In this document: positions 17,391 to 26,121 of the stretch, piece after piece | Layout: every line of letters starts with the position of its first letter | Position numbering within the stretch: position 1 is the first letter of the stretch | Origin: Streptomyces marokkonensis | GTDB lineage: Bacteria; Actinomycetota; Actinomycetes; Streptomycetales; Streptomycetaceae | Assembly (NCBI RefSeq): GCF_008312835.1 | Contig: NZ_VSKS01000032.1 | Location: 1 to 62,356 of the forward strand | DNA: 62,356 nt | Reading direction: 5' to 3' | Notes under the pieces: generated by a model | The model's input: the letters and a program-made list of their open reading frames with translations, nothing else | Database searches by the model: none | Told to the model about the DNA's origin: nothing | Translations under genes and position numbers: made by a program

Positions 17391-18659
17391 CTACTCCGCG
17401 CTCTCCGCGCGCGTGGCCGTCGCCTGGAGTGCGCCCAGGACGCCCGCGGGGCTGCCGCCCGGGGCGACCGCCTTGCCGATCTGCTTCTTGATCGCCGCGT
17501 TGACCGCCGCCCAGGACGTGTTGCCGACCGGGTAGAGCTCCGAGGTCGGCAGCTGGTCGAGGAACGGCTCGAGGTCCTTGTCCCGCTCGGACGCGGCCAT
17601 CGTGCGGGACGCGGAGCCGGTGACCGGCAGCAGGTTGTACTCGCGGGAGAAGTCGAGCACGTTCTCCTCGCTGTAGACGAAGTCGAGGAAGTCGCCGACC
17701 TCGTCGCGGTGGCCGTTCTCGTTGAAGGCCATCATCCAGTCGGCGACCCCGAGCGTGGCGGAGCTCGCGCCGTCGGCCCCGGGCGTCGGCACCATGCCGA
17801 ACTCCACGCCCTTCTTCCCCGCCATCTCCATCAGCGAGGGATGCCCGTTGAGCATGCCGACGTCACCGGCGGCGAACGCCTCGAACGCCTTGGCCCGGTC
17901 CAGCTTGCCGGGGGCGACGGGACCGGTGAGGCCCTTGCCGACCAGTTCGTCCCGCAGCCAGCTGAAGGTCTCGACGTTCTCCGTGGAGTCGATGCCGTAC
18001 GTGCCCGCCAGGTCGGTGTAGCCGCCGTCGCCGCTGAGCAGCCACTGCATGGTCTCGGCCTGCGCCTCCTCCGGGCCGAGCGGCAGCGCGTACGGGTAGG
18101 TCACTCCCCGGGCCTCGAGCGCCTCGGCGTTCTCGGCGAGTTCGTCCCAGGTCTTCGGCGGGGTGAGGCCGGCCTCGGCGAACAGGTCCTTGTTGTAGAA
18201 CAGCACGCGTGTGGAGGCGGCGAACGGCATGCCGTACTGCACGCTGTTGACCTCCCCCGCGGCGGAGAGCTGCGAGAGGAAGTCCGCCTGGACGGGGATG
18301 GAGAGCAGGTCGCCGACCCGGTAGAGCCGGCCCTCGGCCGCGTAGTCGGCGTACGCGCCGATCTGCGCCATGTCCGGCGGGTCGCCGGCGTCGACCATCT
18401 CCTTGACCTCGCGGTCGACGTCGTTCCAGGAGTGCACGCTGACGTCGATCGTCACGCCGGGGTGGTCGGACTCGTACCGCTCGACCAGGTCGGCCCAGTA
18501 CTTCTCGGAGCTGTTGGCCGCGCCGGTGCCGTAGTCGGCGGCGACGAGGGTCAGCGTCACGTCCGACGAGCCGCCGCCGGCTCCGCATCCGCCGAGGACA
18601 CCCATCAGCCCCAGCGCGGACACCGCCGCGATCGTCCTTGTCCTGACCCGCCGCTGCAC
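17391..18659 (-). CDS. ABC-transporter sugar-binding lipoprotein
   Basis: The 422-residue family-1 solute-binding protein has a signal ending in the lipobox LGGC (Cys near 21). Mature-part landmarks are SEKYWADLVERYESDHPGV, the binding motif GMPFAASTRVLFYNKDLF and a C-terminal WAAVNAAIKKQIGKA. It should hold a sugar outside the membrane for an ABC permease. No permease genes lie next to it, so it must pair with one encoded elsewhere, perhaps using the MsiK ATPase of this window. The GTG at 18659 is preceded by GGGGCGAGG. It is divergent from nagK across tandem DasR-like sites, which suggests an amino-sugar ligand. Confidence 0.87.
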   Translation of the reverse strand: MQRRVRTRTIAAVSALGLMGVLGGCGAGGGSSDVTLTLVAADYGTGAANSSEKYWADLVERYESDHPGVTIDVSVHSWNDVDREVKEMVDAGDPPDMAQIGAYADYAAEGRLYRVGDLLSIPVQADFLSQLSAAGEVNSVQYGMPFAASTRVLFYNKDLFAEAGLTPPKTWDELAENAEALEARGVTYPYALPLGPEEAQAETMQWLLSGDGGYTDLAGTYGIDSTENVETFSWLRDELVGKGLTGPVAPGKLDRAKAFEAFAAGDVGMLNGHPSLMEMAGKKGVEFGMVPTPGADGASSATLGVADWMMAFNENGHRDEVGDFLDFVYSEENVLDFSREYNLLPVTGSASRTMAASERDKDLEPFLDQLPTSELYPVGNTSWAAVNAAIKKQIGKAVAPGGSPAGVLGALQATATRAESAE

Positions 18660-18714
18660 TGCCTCGCCCCTACCCCGGCGCCCCGCGCCATCCGAAACTT
18701 TTCGATAGTCGGAA

Positions 18715-18748
18715 TAAGGTCTACACCACGTGAGTGGACTAGACCTCT
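18715..18748. promoter_or_regulatory. Tandem DasR-responsive-element-like sites between the lipoprotein gene and nagK
   Basis: AGTGGACTAGACCTCT (18733-18748) matches 14 of 16 positions of the dre consensus ACTGGTCTAGACCACT, allowing G or C at position 2. TAAGGTCTACACCACG (18715-18730) matches 11 of 16. Two sites 18 bp apart, nearly two turns, lie 29 bp before the nagK start and 56 bp from the lipoprotein start, so both genes could be repressed by the GntR regulator DasR and released by glucosamine 6-phosphate. Confidence 0.7.
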
Positions 18749-18776
18749 TGAGGGTACCCGGTCCACACTGTCCTCC

Positions 18777-19721
18777 GTGAGACATGTCATCGCCCTCGAC
18801 GTGGGCGGCACCGGGATGAAGGCCGCCCTGGTCGGGGCGGACGGCGAGCTGCTGCACCAGGCCCGCCGGCCCACCGGCCGCGAGCGCGGCCCGGACGCGG
18901 TCGTCGCCGGCATCCTCGGCTTCGCGGCCGAACTGCGCGCCCACGGCATCCGCCGGCACGGCGAACCCGCGTCGGCCGCCGGGGTGGCCGTCCCCGGCAT
19001 CGTCGACGAGGCGGAGGGCACCGCCGTCTACGCCGCCAACCTCGGCTGGCGCGACGTCCCGCTGCGCGCCCTGCTCACCGAGCGCCTCGGCGGCGTCCCC
19101 GTCGCCCTCGGCCACGACGTGCGCACCGGCGGGCTCGCCGAGGGCCGCATCGGGGCGGGCCGGGGCGCGGACCGTTTCCTGTTCGTGCCGCTGGGCACCG
19201 GTATCGCGGGCGCCATCGGCATCGACGGCCGGGTCGAGGCGGGCGCGCACGGCTTCGCCGGAGAGATCGGGCACATCGTCGTACGGCCCGGGGGCGCCCC
19301 CTGTCCGTGCGGGCAGCACGGCTGTCTCGAGCGGTACGCGTCCGCCGCGGCGGTGAGCGAGGCGTGGGCGGCCGCCTGCGGCGACCCCGGCGCGGACGCC
19401 GCGGACTGTGCGAAGGCCGTCGGGTCCGGGGACGTCCGGGCCCGTGAGGTGTGGCAGGAGGCGGTGGACGCGCTCGCCGACGGGCTGGTCACCGCGCTCA
19501 CCCTGCTGGACCCCCGCACGCTGATCATCGGTGGCGGGCTCGCCGAGGCGGGGGAAACCTTGTTCACACCGCTGCGGGAGGCCGTCCGGCGGCGGGTCAC
19601 CTTCCAGAAGCTGCCGTCCCTGGTCCCCGCCGCCCTCGGGGACACCGCCGGATGCCTGGGCGCGGGGCTCCTCGCCTGGGATCTGATCGACACCACTGAC
19701 CCCGCGGAGGTAACCGCCTGA
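18777..19721 (+). CDS. nagK: ROK-family sugar kinase, probable N-acetylglucosamine kinase
   Basis: The 314-residue kinase has ALDVGGTGMKAALV as ATP-phosphate loop, the ROK zinc centre CPCGQHGCLE near 180 with the preceding GEIGHI catalytic region, and LIIGGGLAEAGE. The overlap with nagA argues for GlcNAc rather than glucose as substrate. The GTG at 18777 has no Shine-Dalgarno and lies 29 bp after a dre-like site, so the message may be leaderless. Stop and next start overlap as TGATG, so kinase and deacetylase are coupled. Confidence 0.87.
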   Translation: MRHVIALDVGGTGMKAALVGADGELLHQARRPTGRERGPDAVVAGILGFAAELRAHGIRRHGEPASAAGVAVPGIVDEAEGTAVYAANLGWRDVPLRALLTERLGGVPVALGHDVRTGGLAEGRIGAGRGADRFLFVPLGTGIAGAIGIDGRVEAGAHGFAGEIGHIVVRPGGAPCPCGQHGCLERYASAAAVSEAWAAACGDPGADAADCAKAVGSGDVRAREVWQEAVDALADGLVTALTLLDPRTLIIGGGLAEAGETLFTPLREAVRRRVTFQKLPSLVPAALGDTAGCLGAGLLAWDLIDTTDPAEVTA

Positions 19722-20866
19722 TGGCCCACACCAAGGTTCTCACCGGTGCCCGGGTGGTACTGCCCACCGGGACCGTCGACGACGGCCGCCTGATCGTCGA
19801 GGGCACACGGATCGCGGACACCGGGCCCGGCGACGCCGCGACGGTCGACCTGTCCGGCCACTGGCTGGTCCCCGGCTTCGTCGACATGCACAACCACGGG
19901 GGCGGAGGGGCGTCCTTCGCCGGCGGCACCGCCGAGGACATCCTGCGGGGCGTGCGCACCCACCGCCTGCACGGCACCACCACCGTGGTCGCCTCCGCCG
20001 TCACCGGTGACCTGGACTTCCTCGCCCGGCACGCCGGGATGCTGGCCGAACTGGCACAGCAGGGCGACATCGCCGGCATCCACTTCGAGGGGCCGTTCAT
20101 CTCCCCCTGCCGCAAGGGCGCGCACGACGGGCAGCTGCTGCGCGACCCCGACCCGGCCGAGGTCCGCAAGCTGCTCGACGCGGCGCACGGCCAGGCCCGG
20201 ATGATGACGCTGGCCACGGAACTGCCGGGCGGCCTGGACTCCGTACGGCTGCTCGCCGAGCACGGGGTGATCGCGGCCGTGGGACACACGGACGCGACGT
20301 ACGAGCAGACGCTCCAGGCGATCGACGCGGGCGCGACCGTCGCCACCCACCTGTTCAACGCGATGCCCCCGCTCGGCCACCGCGCCCCGGGGCCGATCAC
20401 CGCGCTGCTCGAGGACGAGCGGGTCACCGTCGAGCTGATCAACGACGGTACGCATCTGCATCCGGCCGCGCTCCAGCTGGCCTTCCACCACGCCGGCCGG
20501 GAACGCGTCGCCTTCATCACCGACGCGATGGACGCGGCCGGCTTCGGGGACGGCCGCTACATGCTGGGCCCGATGGAGGTCGAGGTCGCGGACGGTGTGG
20601 CCCGGCTGGTGGAGGGCGGCTCGATCGCCGGCTCCACGCTCACCCTGGACCGTGCCTTCAAGCGGGCGGTGACGGTGGACGGACTGCCCGTCGAGGACGT
20701 CGTCGCGGCGATCTCCGCCAACCCGGCACGGCTGCTCGGCCTGGACGGGCGGATCGGCTCCCTGGAGCCCGGGAAGGACGCCGACCTGGTGGTTCTGGAC
20801 GACGGGTTCGACCTGGTGGGCGTGATGCGCCGGGGAGAATGGGTGGTCGATCCCCAACTGGGCTGA
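19721..20866 (+). CDS. nagA: N-acetylglucosamine-6-phosphate deacetylase
   Basis: The 381-residue amidohydrolase-fold enzyme turns GlcNAc-6-P into glucosamine-6-P and acetate, and its product is the inducer of the DasR regulon. Metal and catalytic features are VDMHNHGGGG near 50, HFEGPFIS with the metal-binding Glu near 124, GHTDATYEQ near 188, THLFNAM near 210 and ITDAMDAAG with the catalytic Asp near 268. It completes use of GlcNAc-6-P coming from NagK, the PTS or MurQ. A stem-loop follows at 20884. Confidence 0.96.
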   Translation: MAHTKVLTGARVVLPTGTVDDGRLIVEGTRIADTGPGDAATVDLSGHWLVPGFVDMHNHGGGGASFAGGTAEDILRGVRTHRLHGTTTVVASAVTGDLDFLARHAGMLAELAQQGDIAGIHFEGPFISPCRKGAHDGQLLRDPDPAEVRKLLDAAHGQARMMTLATELPGGLDSVRLLAEHGVIAAVGHTDATYEQTLQAIDAGATVATHLFNAMPPLGHRAPGPITALLEDERVTVELINDGTHLHPAALQLAFHHAGRERVAFITDAMDAAGFGDGRYMLGPMEVEVADGVARLVEGGSIAGSTLTLDRAFKRAVTVDGLPVEDVVAAISANPARLLGLDGRIGSLEPGKDADLVVLDDGFDLVGVMRRGEWVVDPQLG

Positions 20867-20883
20867 TCCGTCCCGCCGTCGGG

Positions 20884-20922
20884 GGACGGCGGCCGGTCCG
20901 AGGGGTGGGCCGACCGCCGTCC
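20884..20922 (+). terminator. Terminator of nagKA
   Basis: GGACGGCGG and CGGTC on the left pair with GACCG and CCGTCC on the right around a GA-rich loop, 18 bp after the nagA stop. Read-through to the PfkB gene remains possible. Confidence 0.6.
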
Positions 20923-20983
20923 GTTTGGCATGATCGTGTCCCCGGGACACGGACATGCGCAGGCAAGAGGGGAGGCCGGCCCG

Positions 20984-21913
20984 GTGATCCTCACGGTCAC
21001 ACTGAACACCGCGCTCGACATCACCTACCACGTGCCGTCCCTGCGGCCGGGGAGCTCCCACCGGGTCTCCGAGGTGACGGAACGCCCCGGCGGCAAGGGC
21101 GTCAACGTGGCCCGGGTGCTCGCCGCCCTCGGCCACGAGGTGACGGTCACCGGCTTCTCGGGCGGTACGACGGGGCGCGTCCTGCGCGACCGGCTCACCG
21201 AGGTGCCCCATCTGACGGACGCTCTGGTCCCGGTCAGCGGCACCACCCGGCGCACCATAGCCGTGGTCGACGAGCGCTCAGGCGGCACCACCCAGCTCAA
21301 CGAGCCCGGCCCGGCCATCAGCCACGCCGAGTGGTCCGCCTTCCAGGAGGTGTACGAGGACCTGCTGTCCTCCGCCTCGGCGGTGGCCCTGTGCGGCAGC
21401 CTGCCCCCGGGCGTCCCGGTGGGCGCGTACGCGGGCCTGATCCGCACGGCGCGCGCGGCCGGGGTCCCGGCCCTCCTCGACACCAGCGGGGCGGCGCTGC
21501 GCCGCGGGGTGGCGGGCCGCCCCGACATCCTCAAGCCGAACGCCGGGGAACTGGCCGAACTCACCGGCTCCCACGACCCCTTGCGCGCCACCCAGGACGC
21601 CCGCCGCCGGGGCGCGGGAACGGTGGTCGCCTCCCTGGGCCCGGACGGGCTCCTCGCGGCGACCCCGGACTCCCTCTGGCGTGCCACCCCTCCGGCCCGC
21701 CTCCGCGGCAACCCGACCGGCGCCGGCGACTCGGTCGTCGCCGGTCTCCTCTCGTCCCTGACCGCCCACGAGCCCTGGCCGGCCCGCCTGTCCCGGGCGC
21801 TCGCCCTGGCCTCGGCCACGGTCCTCTCCCCGGTGGCCGGCGAGTTCGACCGCGCGGTGTACGAGGAGCTGCTGCCGGAGGTCATGGTGACCGGGGAAGC
21901 GCACGCGGCGTAG
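20984..21913 (+). CDS. PfkB-family kinase, 1-phosphofructokinase type
   Basis: The 309-residue protein opens VILTVTLNTALDITYHV and has PGGKGVNVARVLAALG near 36 and the PfkB signature GNPTGAGDSVVAG near 245. The start pattern TLNxALD is that of 1-phosphofructokinase, tagatose-6-phosphate kinase and FruK, so a hexose phosphate is the likely substrate. GGAGG at 20971-20975 sets the GTG at 20984 as start. A longer upstream frame is not supported. Its position after nagA suggests a part in amino-sugar or fructose-phosphate use, but a second fruK with a PTS usually exists elsewhere in these genomes. Confidence 0.85.
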   Translation: MILTVTLNTALDITYHVPSLRPGSSHRVSEVTERPGGKGVNVARVLAALGHEVTVTGFSGGTTGRVLRDRLTEVPHLTDALVPVSGTTRRTIAVVDERSGGTTQLNEPGPAISHAEWSAFQEVYEDLLSSASAVALCGSLPPGVPVGAYAGLIRTARAAGVPALLDTSGAALRRGVAGRPDILKPNAGELAELTGSHDPLRATQDARRRGAGTVVASLGPDGLLAATPDSLWRATPPARLRGNPTGAGDSVVAGLLSSLTAHEPWPARLSRALALASATVLSPVAGEFDRAVYEELLPEVMVTGEAHAA

Positions 21914-21919
21914 GGCAGG

Positions 21920-22855
21920 TCAGTCCTTGACCTGGCCCTCCTTGAGCCACAGCTGGTCGAGCAGGACGTTGCACTTGTCGCCGTCGGCGCAGGAGACCGA
22001 GATCGTGTTGGTGCCCTTGTTGAGCGTGGGCCACGCGAAGGTCTTGGTCCAGCCCTTGGAGAAGTCGCCGTCCTTGGCGCGGGCGAAGTTGTCCATGTTC
22101 AGTTTGGTGCCGAACGGCTTGCCGTTGACGGTGAGCGTCATCGACTGGGGGTCGTCGGTCGTGCTGTACCGCACGAAGACGGTGTAGGCGCCGTCCTCGG
22201 GGACGCCGTTGACGGTCCAGGTGACCGTGGCACCGGGCTTGTTGAGGCCCGCCACGTAGATACCGCCGTCGGACTGCGCACCCTCGACGTCGGACGCGAG
22301 GCCCGCTCCACCGTCCAGGCGGAGCGCCTTCGCGTCGATGGTCGGCAGGTCGGCCTTCTCCTCCGGCTCACCCTCGCTCGCCGACGGGCTCGGTTCGGTG
22401 CTGCCCTGGGTCTGGGTCGGGGACGCGTCCGCCTGGTTGCCGCCCTTTTCGTCGTCGTCGCCGCCGATCATGGCCACGCTGATGCCGATCACGACCGCGG
22501 CGACCACCGCGATCGCGCCGATGAGGAGGCCCTTGGTGTTCGGGCCGCGGCCCCGGCCGCCACCGCCGCCGTGCGACGGCTGCGGGGAGTGGGCGGCCGG
22601 TGCTCCGCCCGGCAGCGTCTCCGGGGCGGCGTAGTGGGCGCTCGGCTGGCCGTAGGAGCCCTGCTGCGGTGCCTGCGGAGCGGGGGCCTGCTGGCCGTAC
22701 TGCCGGGTCCCGACCGGCCGCACCCGGTTGACCGAGTTCGGGTAGCCGTAGCCTCCGGACGGCGGCTGGGCGCCGTTGGCCTGCCCGTCGGCGTAGAGGT
22801 AGCCGAACGGGTCGTCGTCCTCGGGCGTGCTCGCGCCGTTGTTGCCGGGCGTCAT
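21920..22855 (-). CDS. Single-pass membrane protein with extracytoplasmic carbohydrate-binding-like domain
   Basis: The 311-residue protein has a Pro/Gln/Gly-rich cytoplasmic part with YG repeats (to about 105). One membrane helix follows (LLIGAIAVVAAVVIGISVAM, about 109-128), then a Ser/Pro/Glu-rich stalk. The C-terminal beta-domain has LRLDGGAGLASDVEGAQS and NTISVSCADGDKCNVLLDQL, resembling the CBM6/CBM35 jelly rolls. It may tether the cell to glycans or sense them. The function is not known. Confidence 0.8.
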   Translation of the reverse strand: MTPGNNGASTPEDDDPFGYLYADGQANGAQPPSGGYGYPNSVNRVRPVGTRQYGQQAPAPQAPQQGSYGQPSAHYAAPETLPGGAPAAHSPQPSHGGGGGRGRGPNTKGLLIGAIAVVAAVVIGISVAMIGGDDDEKGGNQADASPTQTQGSTEPSPSASEGEPEEKADLPTIDAKALRLDGGAGLASDVEGAQSDGGIYVAGLNKPGATVTWTVNGVPEDGAYTVFVRYSTTDDPQSMTLTVNGKPFGTKLNMDNFARAKDGDFSKGWTKTFAWPTLNKGTNTISVSCADGDKCNVLLDQLWLKEGQVKD

Positions 22856-22965
22856 CCCTTGGTGCTCCTAGCTGCGGATCGGGTGCGGTGTGGAGAAGGC
22901 GAGCCTACCCGCTCGCCGTGGCCCGAATGGGTGGCTCCGACCGCGTCAACTCACTGACCTGCGCA

Positions 22966-24654
22966 TCATCCCGCACGCCGGTGCTGTTTGGGACGAGATC
23001 GTTTCTCGACGTACATCCGTTCGTCAGCGGACTTCAGCACTTCGTCCGCGGTCATCCCGCAATGCGCCCACCCGATGCCGAAGCTGGCCCCGACCCGCAC
23101 GGCCCGCCCCTCGGCCCGGATGGGCTGGATGATCTCGTTGCGCAGCCGTACGGCGAGGTCCTGGGCGTCGGCCCGGCCGAGCCCGTCGGCGAGGATCACG
23201 AACTCGTCGCCGCCGAGCCGGGCGACGGTGTCGCCGTCCCGTACGCCGTTGCTCAGGCGGCGGGCGACCTCGATGAGCACCGCGTCACCCGCGTTGTGCC
23301 CGAACCGGTCGTTGATCGACTTGAAGCCGTCGAGGTCGCAGAAGAGCACCGCGAGACCCTTGGTGCCGTCGTCGAACTCCGCGGCCGGGGCGATGGTGTG
23401 CACGTGGTGGTCGAAACCCTCGTACCCCTCGGCGCCCGGCGGGAAGTCGAAGTCGTGCCCCCGGTCGAATACGGGCGGGCCGTAGGCGGCGTCGTGGGAG
23501 TCGAAGGACTCGAAGGGGTCCATGGAGTCGACGTCGGCGGGCAGCGCGCTCTGCGGCTGCTGCCGGCACAGCCGGGACGACAGCCGCGCCCGCAGCTCGG
23601 CGGAGTTCGGCAGCCCGGTGAGCGAGTCGTGGGAGGCGCGGTGGGCGAGCTGGAGCTCGCGCCGCTTGCGCTCCTCGATGTCCTCGACGTGGGTGAGCAG
23701 GAAGCGGGGGCCGTCCGCGGCGTCGGCGACGACGGAGTTGCGCAGGGAGACCCAGACGTACGTCCCGTCGCGGCGGCCCAGGCGCAGCTCGGCCCGGCCG
23801 CCCTCGGCGGAGGTGCGCAGCAGGGTGCCGATGTCCTCGGGGTGGACCAGGTCGGAGAAGGAGTAGCGGCGCATCGCGGAGGCGGGGCGGCCGAGCAGGC
23901 GGCACAGGGCGTCGTTGGTGCGCAGGATGCGGCCGTGCTGGTCGCCGCCCATCTCGGCGATGGCCATGCCGGAGGGGGCGTACTCGAAGGCCTGCCGGAA
24001 GCTCTCCTCACTGGCCCGCAGTGCCTGCTGGTCGCGCTCCAGGCGGACCAGGGCGCGCTGCATGTTGGCGCGCAGCCGGGCGTTGCTGATCGCGATGGCG
24101 GCCTGGAAGGCGTACATCTGCAGGGCCTCGCGGCCCCAGGCGCCGGGCCGCCGGCCGTTGCGCGGACGGTCCACGGACAGCACGCCGACCAGTTCGCCGG
24201 AGGTGCCGCCGCCCTGCGGGCCGGGGGCGTACATCGGGGCGAAGAGCCGGTCGGAGGGATGCCACTCGTCCTCGAAGCGGGGCGCGGGCCCGTCGGTGTA
24301 CCACTGCGGGACGTCGTCGTCGTCGAGGACCCAGCCCTCGGTGTGCGGTATGAAGACCAGGTCGCCCCAGCGTTCGCCCATGCCGAGGCGGCGGTCCCAG
24401 GACTCGCGGGAGCCGGCCCGGCCGGTGATGAGGGCCTCGGCGGCGGAGTTGCCGGCCAGGGCGGCGACGACGAGATCGCCGTCGGGGCGTACGAGATTGA
24501 CGCACGCCAGCTCGTACCCGAGGGCGCCCACGACGCCGTCGGCGACCGTCTGCAACGTGTCCGCCAGGCTGCGTGCCGTGTTCATGTCGGCCATGGCCTG
24601 GTGCAGTTGCCGCAGCGACGCAAGACGGACGTAGGGTTCCGACTCGGTCTCCAT
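22966..24654 (-). CDS. cdgB: GAF-PAS-GGDEF diguanylate cyclase (CdgB-like)
   Basis: The 562-residue cytoplasmic protein has an N-terminal GAF domain (about 20-205), a PAS/PAC domain (about 225-345, ending THVEDIEERKRRE) and a GGDEF domain (about 350-550). The active-site GGDEF is intact, as is the preceding FCDLDGFKSIND metal-binding strand. An acidic, Asp/Phe-rich insertion of about 75 residues separates the first GGDEF helix (HDSLTGLPN) from that strand. The product makes cyclic di-GMP, which in Streptomyces drives BldD dimerisation and blocks sporulation. Domain order and neighbours match what I recall for S. coelicolor CdgB, a BldD target, and a BldD-like palindrome lies upstream. Confidence 0.9.
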   Translation of the reverse strand: METESEPYVRLASLRQLHQAMADMNTARSLADTLQTVADGVVGALGYELACVNLVRPDGDLVVAALAGNSAAEALITGRAGSRESWDRRLGMGERWGDLVFIPHTEGWVLDDDDVPQWYTDGPAPRFEDEWHPSDRLFAPMYAPGPQGGGTSGELVGVLSVDRPRNGRRPGAWGREALQMYAFQAAIAISNARLRANMQRALVRLERDQQALRASEESFRQAFEYAPSGMAIAEMGGDQHGRILRTNDALCRLLGRPASAMRRYSFSDLVHPEDIGTLLRTSAEGGRAELRLGRRDGTYVWVSLRNSVVADAADGPRFLLTHVEDIEERKRRELQLAHRASHDSLTGLPNSAELRARLSSRLCRQQPQSALPADVDSMDPFESFDSHDAAYGPPVFDRGHDFDFPPGAEGYEGFDHHVHTIAPAAEFDDGTKGLAVLFCDLDGFKSINDRFGHNAGDAVLIEVARRLSNGVRDGDTVARLGGDEFVILADGLGRADAQDLAVRLRNEIIQPIRAEGRAVRVGASFGIGWAHCGMTADEVLKSADERMYVEKRSRPKQHRRAG

Positions 24655-24784
24655 CCTCGCCCTCCCCCCGAGACCTCGGAGCGAATCAAGGGTTCTCTTC
24701 GGCGTATCGTCCTACCAGCTTCCCCGCCACTGAATCACAGCGCGCTGCCCACTCGGTACACAGGGTCAACAATTACTGCCCCTT

Positions 24785-24798
24785 GTGACTCAAGTCAC
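24785..24798 (-). promoter_or_regulatory. BldD-like palindrome upstream of cdgB
   Basis: GTGACTCAAGTCAC is a near-perfect 14-bp dyad with half-sites GTGAC and GTCAC, close to the BldD box. It lies 130 bp before the cdgB start. The region to the gene is otherwise free of open frames. Confidence 0.55.
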
Positions 24799-25033
24799 AG
24801 CTAAACGTGAACAATTGCGTGGTCTCTCCGTGGTTTCCCCGGCTTTCGCCGAACACGGTTTTTACGCCTGTTGCGCAGGACCTGCGTCCGGATCGGGCGT
24901 TGGTCCTAGGTCCCGGTTCGGGCCGGGGCCCGATGCGGTGCCCGTGGAGCGGAGATTAGCGTTCCGGCGTGTGAACACTCCTGCCGCCCCGGCCACGATC
25001 ACCGTTCCACCCCACGCCCGGCATGCTGAGGGG

Positions 25034-25552
25034 GTGAGCAACGACGAGTTCCGCGCAGCCATGTCCCGTCTGGCCTCCGGCGTGGTCCTGGTGACCGCGC
25101 AGGAGCCGCCGCTGGACCCGGACGACCCCGGAGCGCCGGCCGGGGAGGACGTCGGCATGACCGCGACCGGGTTCCTCTCGGTCTCCCTGGACCCCCCGCT
25201 GGTGCTGGTCAGCCTGCGCGACGGCTCCCGCATGGACGACCTCCTCGACGAACAGCCGACGTGGGCGGTGTCCGTGCTCTCCGAGAGCCAGCGCCACATC
25301 GCGGGCCGCTTCGCGATGAAGGGCAGGGTCAGCGACCGCCTGCTGTTCGCGGACATCCCGTACCTGCGCGGCGAGTACAGCGGGGCCCCGCTGGTGGGCG
25401 GCGCGCTGGCGACGCTGGAGTGCCGCACCGAGCAGCGGGTGCCGGCCGGGGACCACACCCTGGTGATCGGCCGCGTCATGACCGCCCGCGTACCGAGCGC
25501 GGAGGGCGGTCCGCTGACGTATTTCCGGGGCCGTTACCGGCAGTTGGGCTGA
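25034..25552 (+). CDS. Flavin reductase-like FMN-binding protein
   Basis: The 172-residue split-barrel protein has FRAAMSRLASGVVLVTA, GMTATGFLSVSLDPPLVLVSL and LATLECRTEQRVPAGDHTLVIG, the three landmarks of the flavin reductase / HpaC family. It should reduce flavin with NAD(P)H for a partner monooxygenase or bind FMN itself. No partner is adjacent. The GTG at 25034 is chosen because the family domain begins there. The upstream in-frame extension lacks similarity and a ribosome site. Confidence 0.87.
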   Translation: MSNDEFRAAMSRLASGVVLVTAQEPPLDPDDPGAPAGEDVGMTATGFLSVSLDPPLVLVSLRDGSRMDDLLDEQPTWAVSVLSESQRHIAGRFAMKGRVSDRLLFADIPYLRGEYSGAPLVGGALATLECRTEQRVPAGDHTLVIGRVMTARVPSAEGGPLTYFRGRYRQLG

Positions 25553-25626
25553 ACGCCGGACGGAATTCCCGCTCCGGTCGCGAAATCCCTTTCACGTCAC
25601 GGGATTTCCCCGCCTAGGGTGCCCAC

Positions 25627-26097
25627 GTGACGACGACCACGGCTCCGCGCCTCGAAGAGATCACCGCCGGGAACCTCAAGGCCGCCCTCGGCATACGGGT
25701 GCGCCCCGACCAGGAATTCGCCGTCGAGCCGGTGGCCGACTCCCTCGCCGAGGCCTACGTCCACCCCGGCACCGCCTGGCCCCGGCTGATCATGGACGGC
25801 GACCGCGCGGTCGGCTTCCTGATGGCTTTCCTCGACATCGACTGGCACGACGACGGCAGCGCCATCCGCTCCGGACTGTGGCGGCTGAACATCGCGGCGG
25901 AGGAGCAGGGCAAGGGCTACGGCCGCTTCGCGGTGCGGTCGGTGGCCGAGGAACTGCGCCGCCGCGGCACCAAGGAGCTCTACGTCACCTGGCACCCCGG
26001 CGACAACGGCCCCGAGAACTTCTACCTGGGCCTCGGCTTCCGCAAGAACGGCGAACTCGCCGAGGGCGAGACGGTGGGCGTACTGAACCTGAACTAG
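25627..26097 (+). CDS. GNAT-family N-acetyltransferase
   Basis: The 156-residue protein has the GNAT core: LWRLNIAAEEQGKGYGRFAV (beta4 and the Q/RxxGxG/A acetyl-CoA loop, about 90-110) and a C-terminal NFYLGLGFRKNGEL. The pattern resembles spermine/spermidine acetyltransferase-like proteins (YVTWHPGDNGPENFY), but the acceptor is unknown. The start is a GTG at 25627. Two copies of a genome repeat follow it. Confidence 0.85.
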   Translation: MTTTTAPRLEEITAGNLKAALGIRVRPDQEFAVEPVADSLAEAYVHPGTAWPRLIMDGDRAVGFLMAFLDIDWHDDGSAIRSGLWRLNIAAEEQGKGYGRFAVRSVAEELRRRGTKELYVTWHPGDNGPENFYLGLGFRKNGELAEGETVGVLNLN

Positions 26098-26121
26098 ACA
26101 CGAGGGCACCGCACCCCCAAA

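Noticed and set aside
24785-25033. N-terminal extension of the flavin reductase
   Set aside because: The frame is open from 24785 but contains the BldD-like dyad, has no ribosome site and no family similarity before the GTG at 25034.
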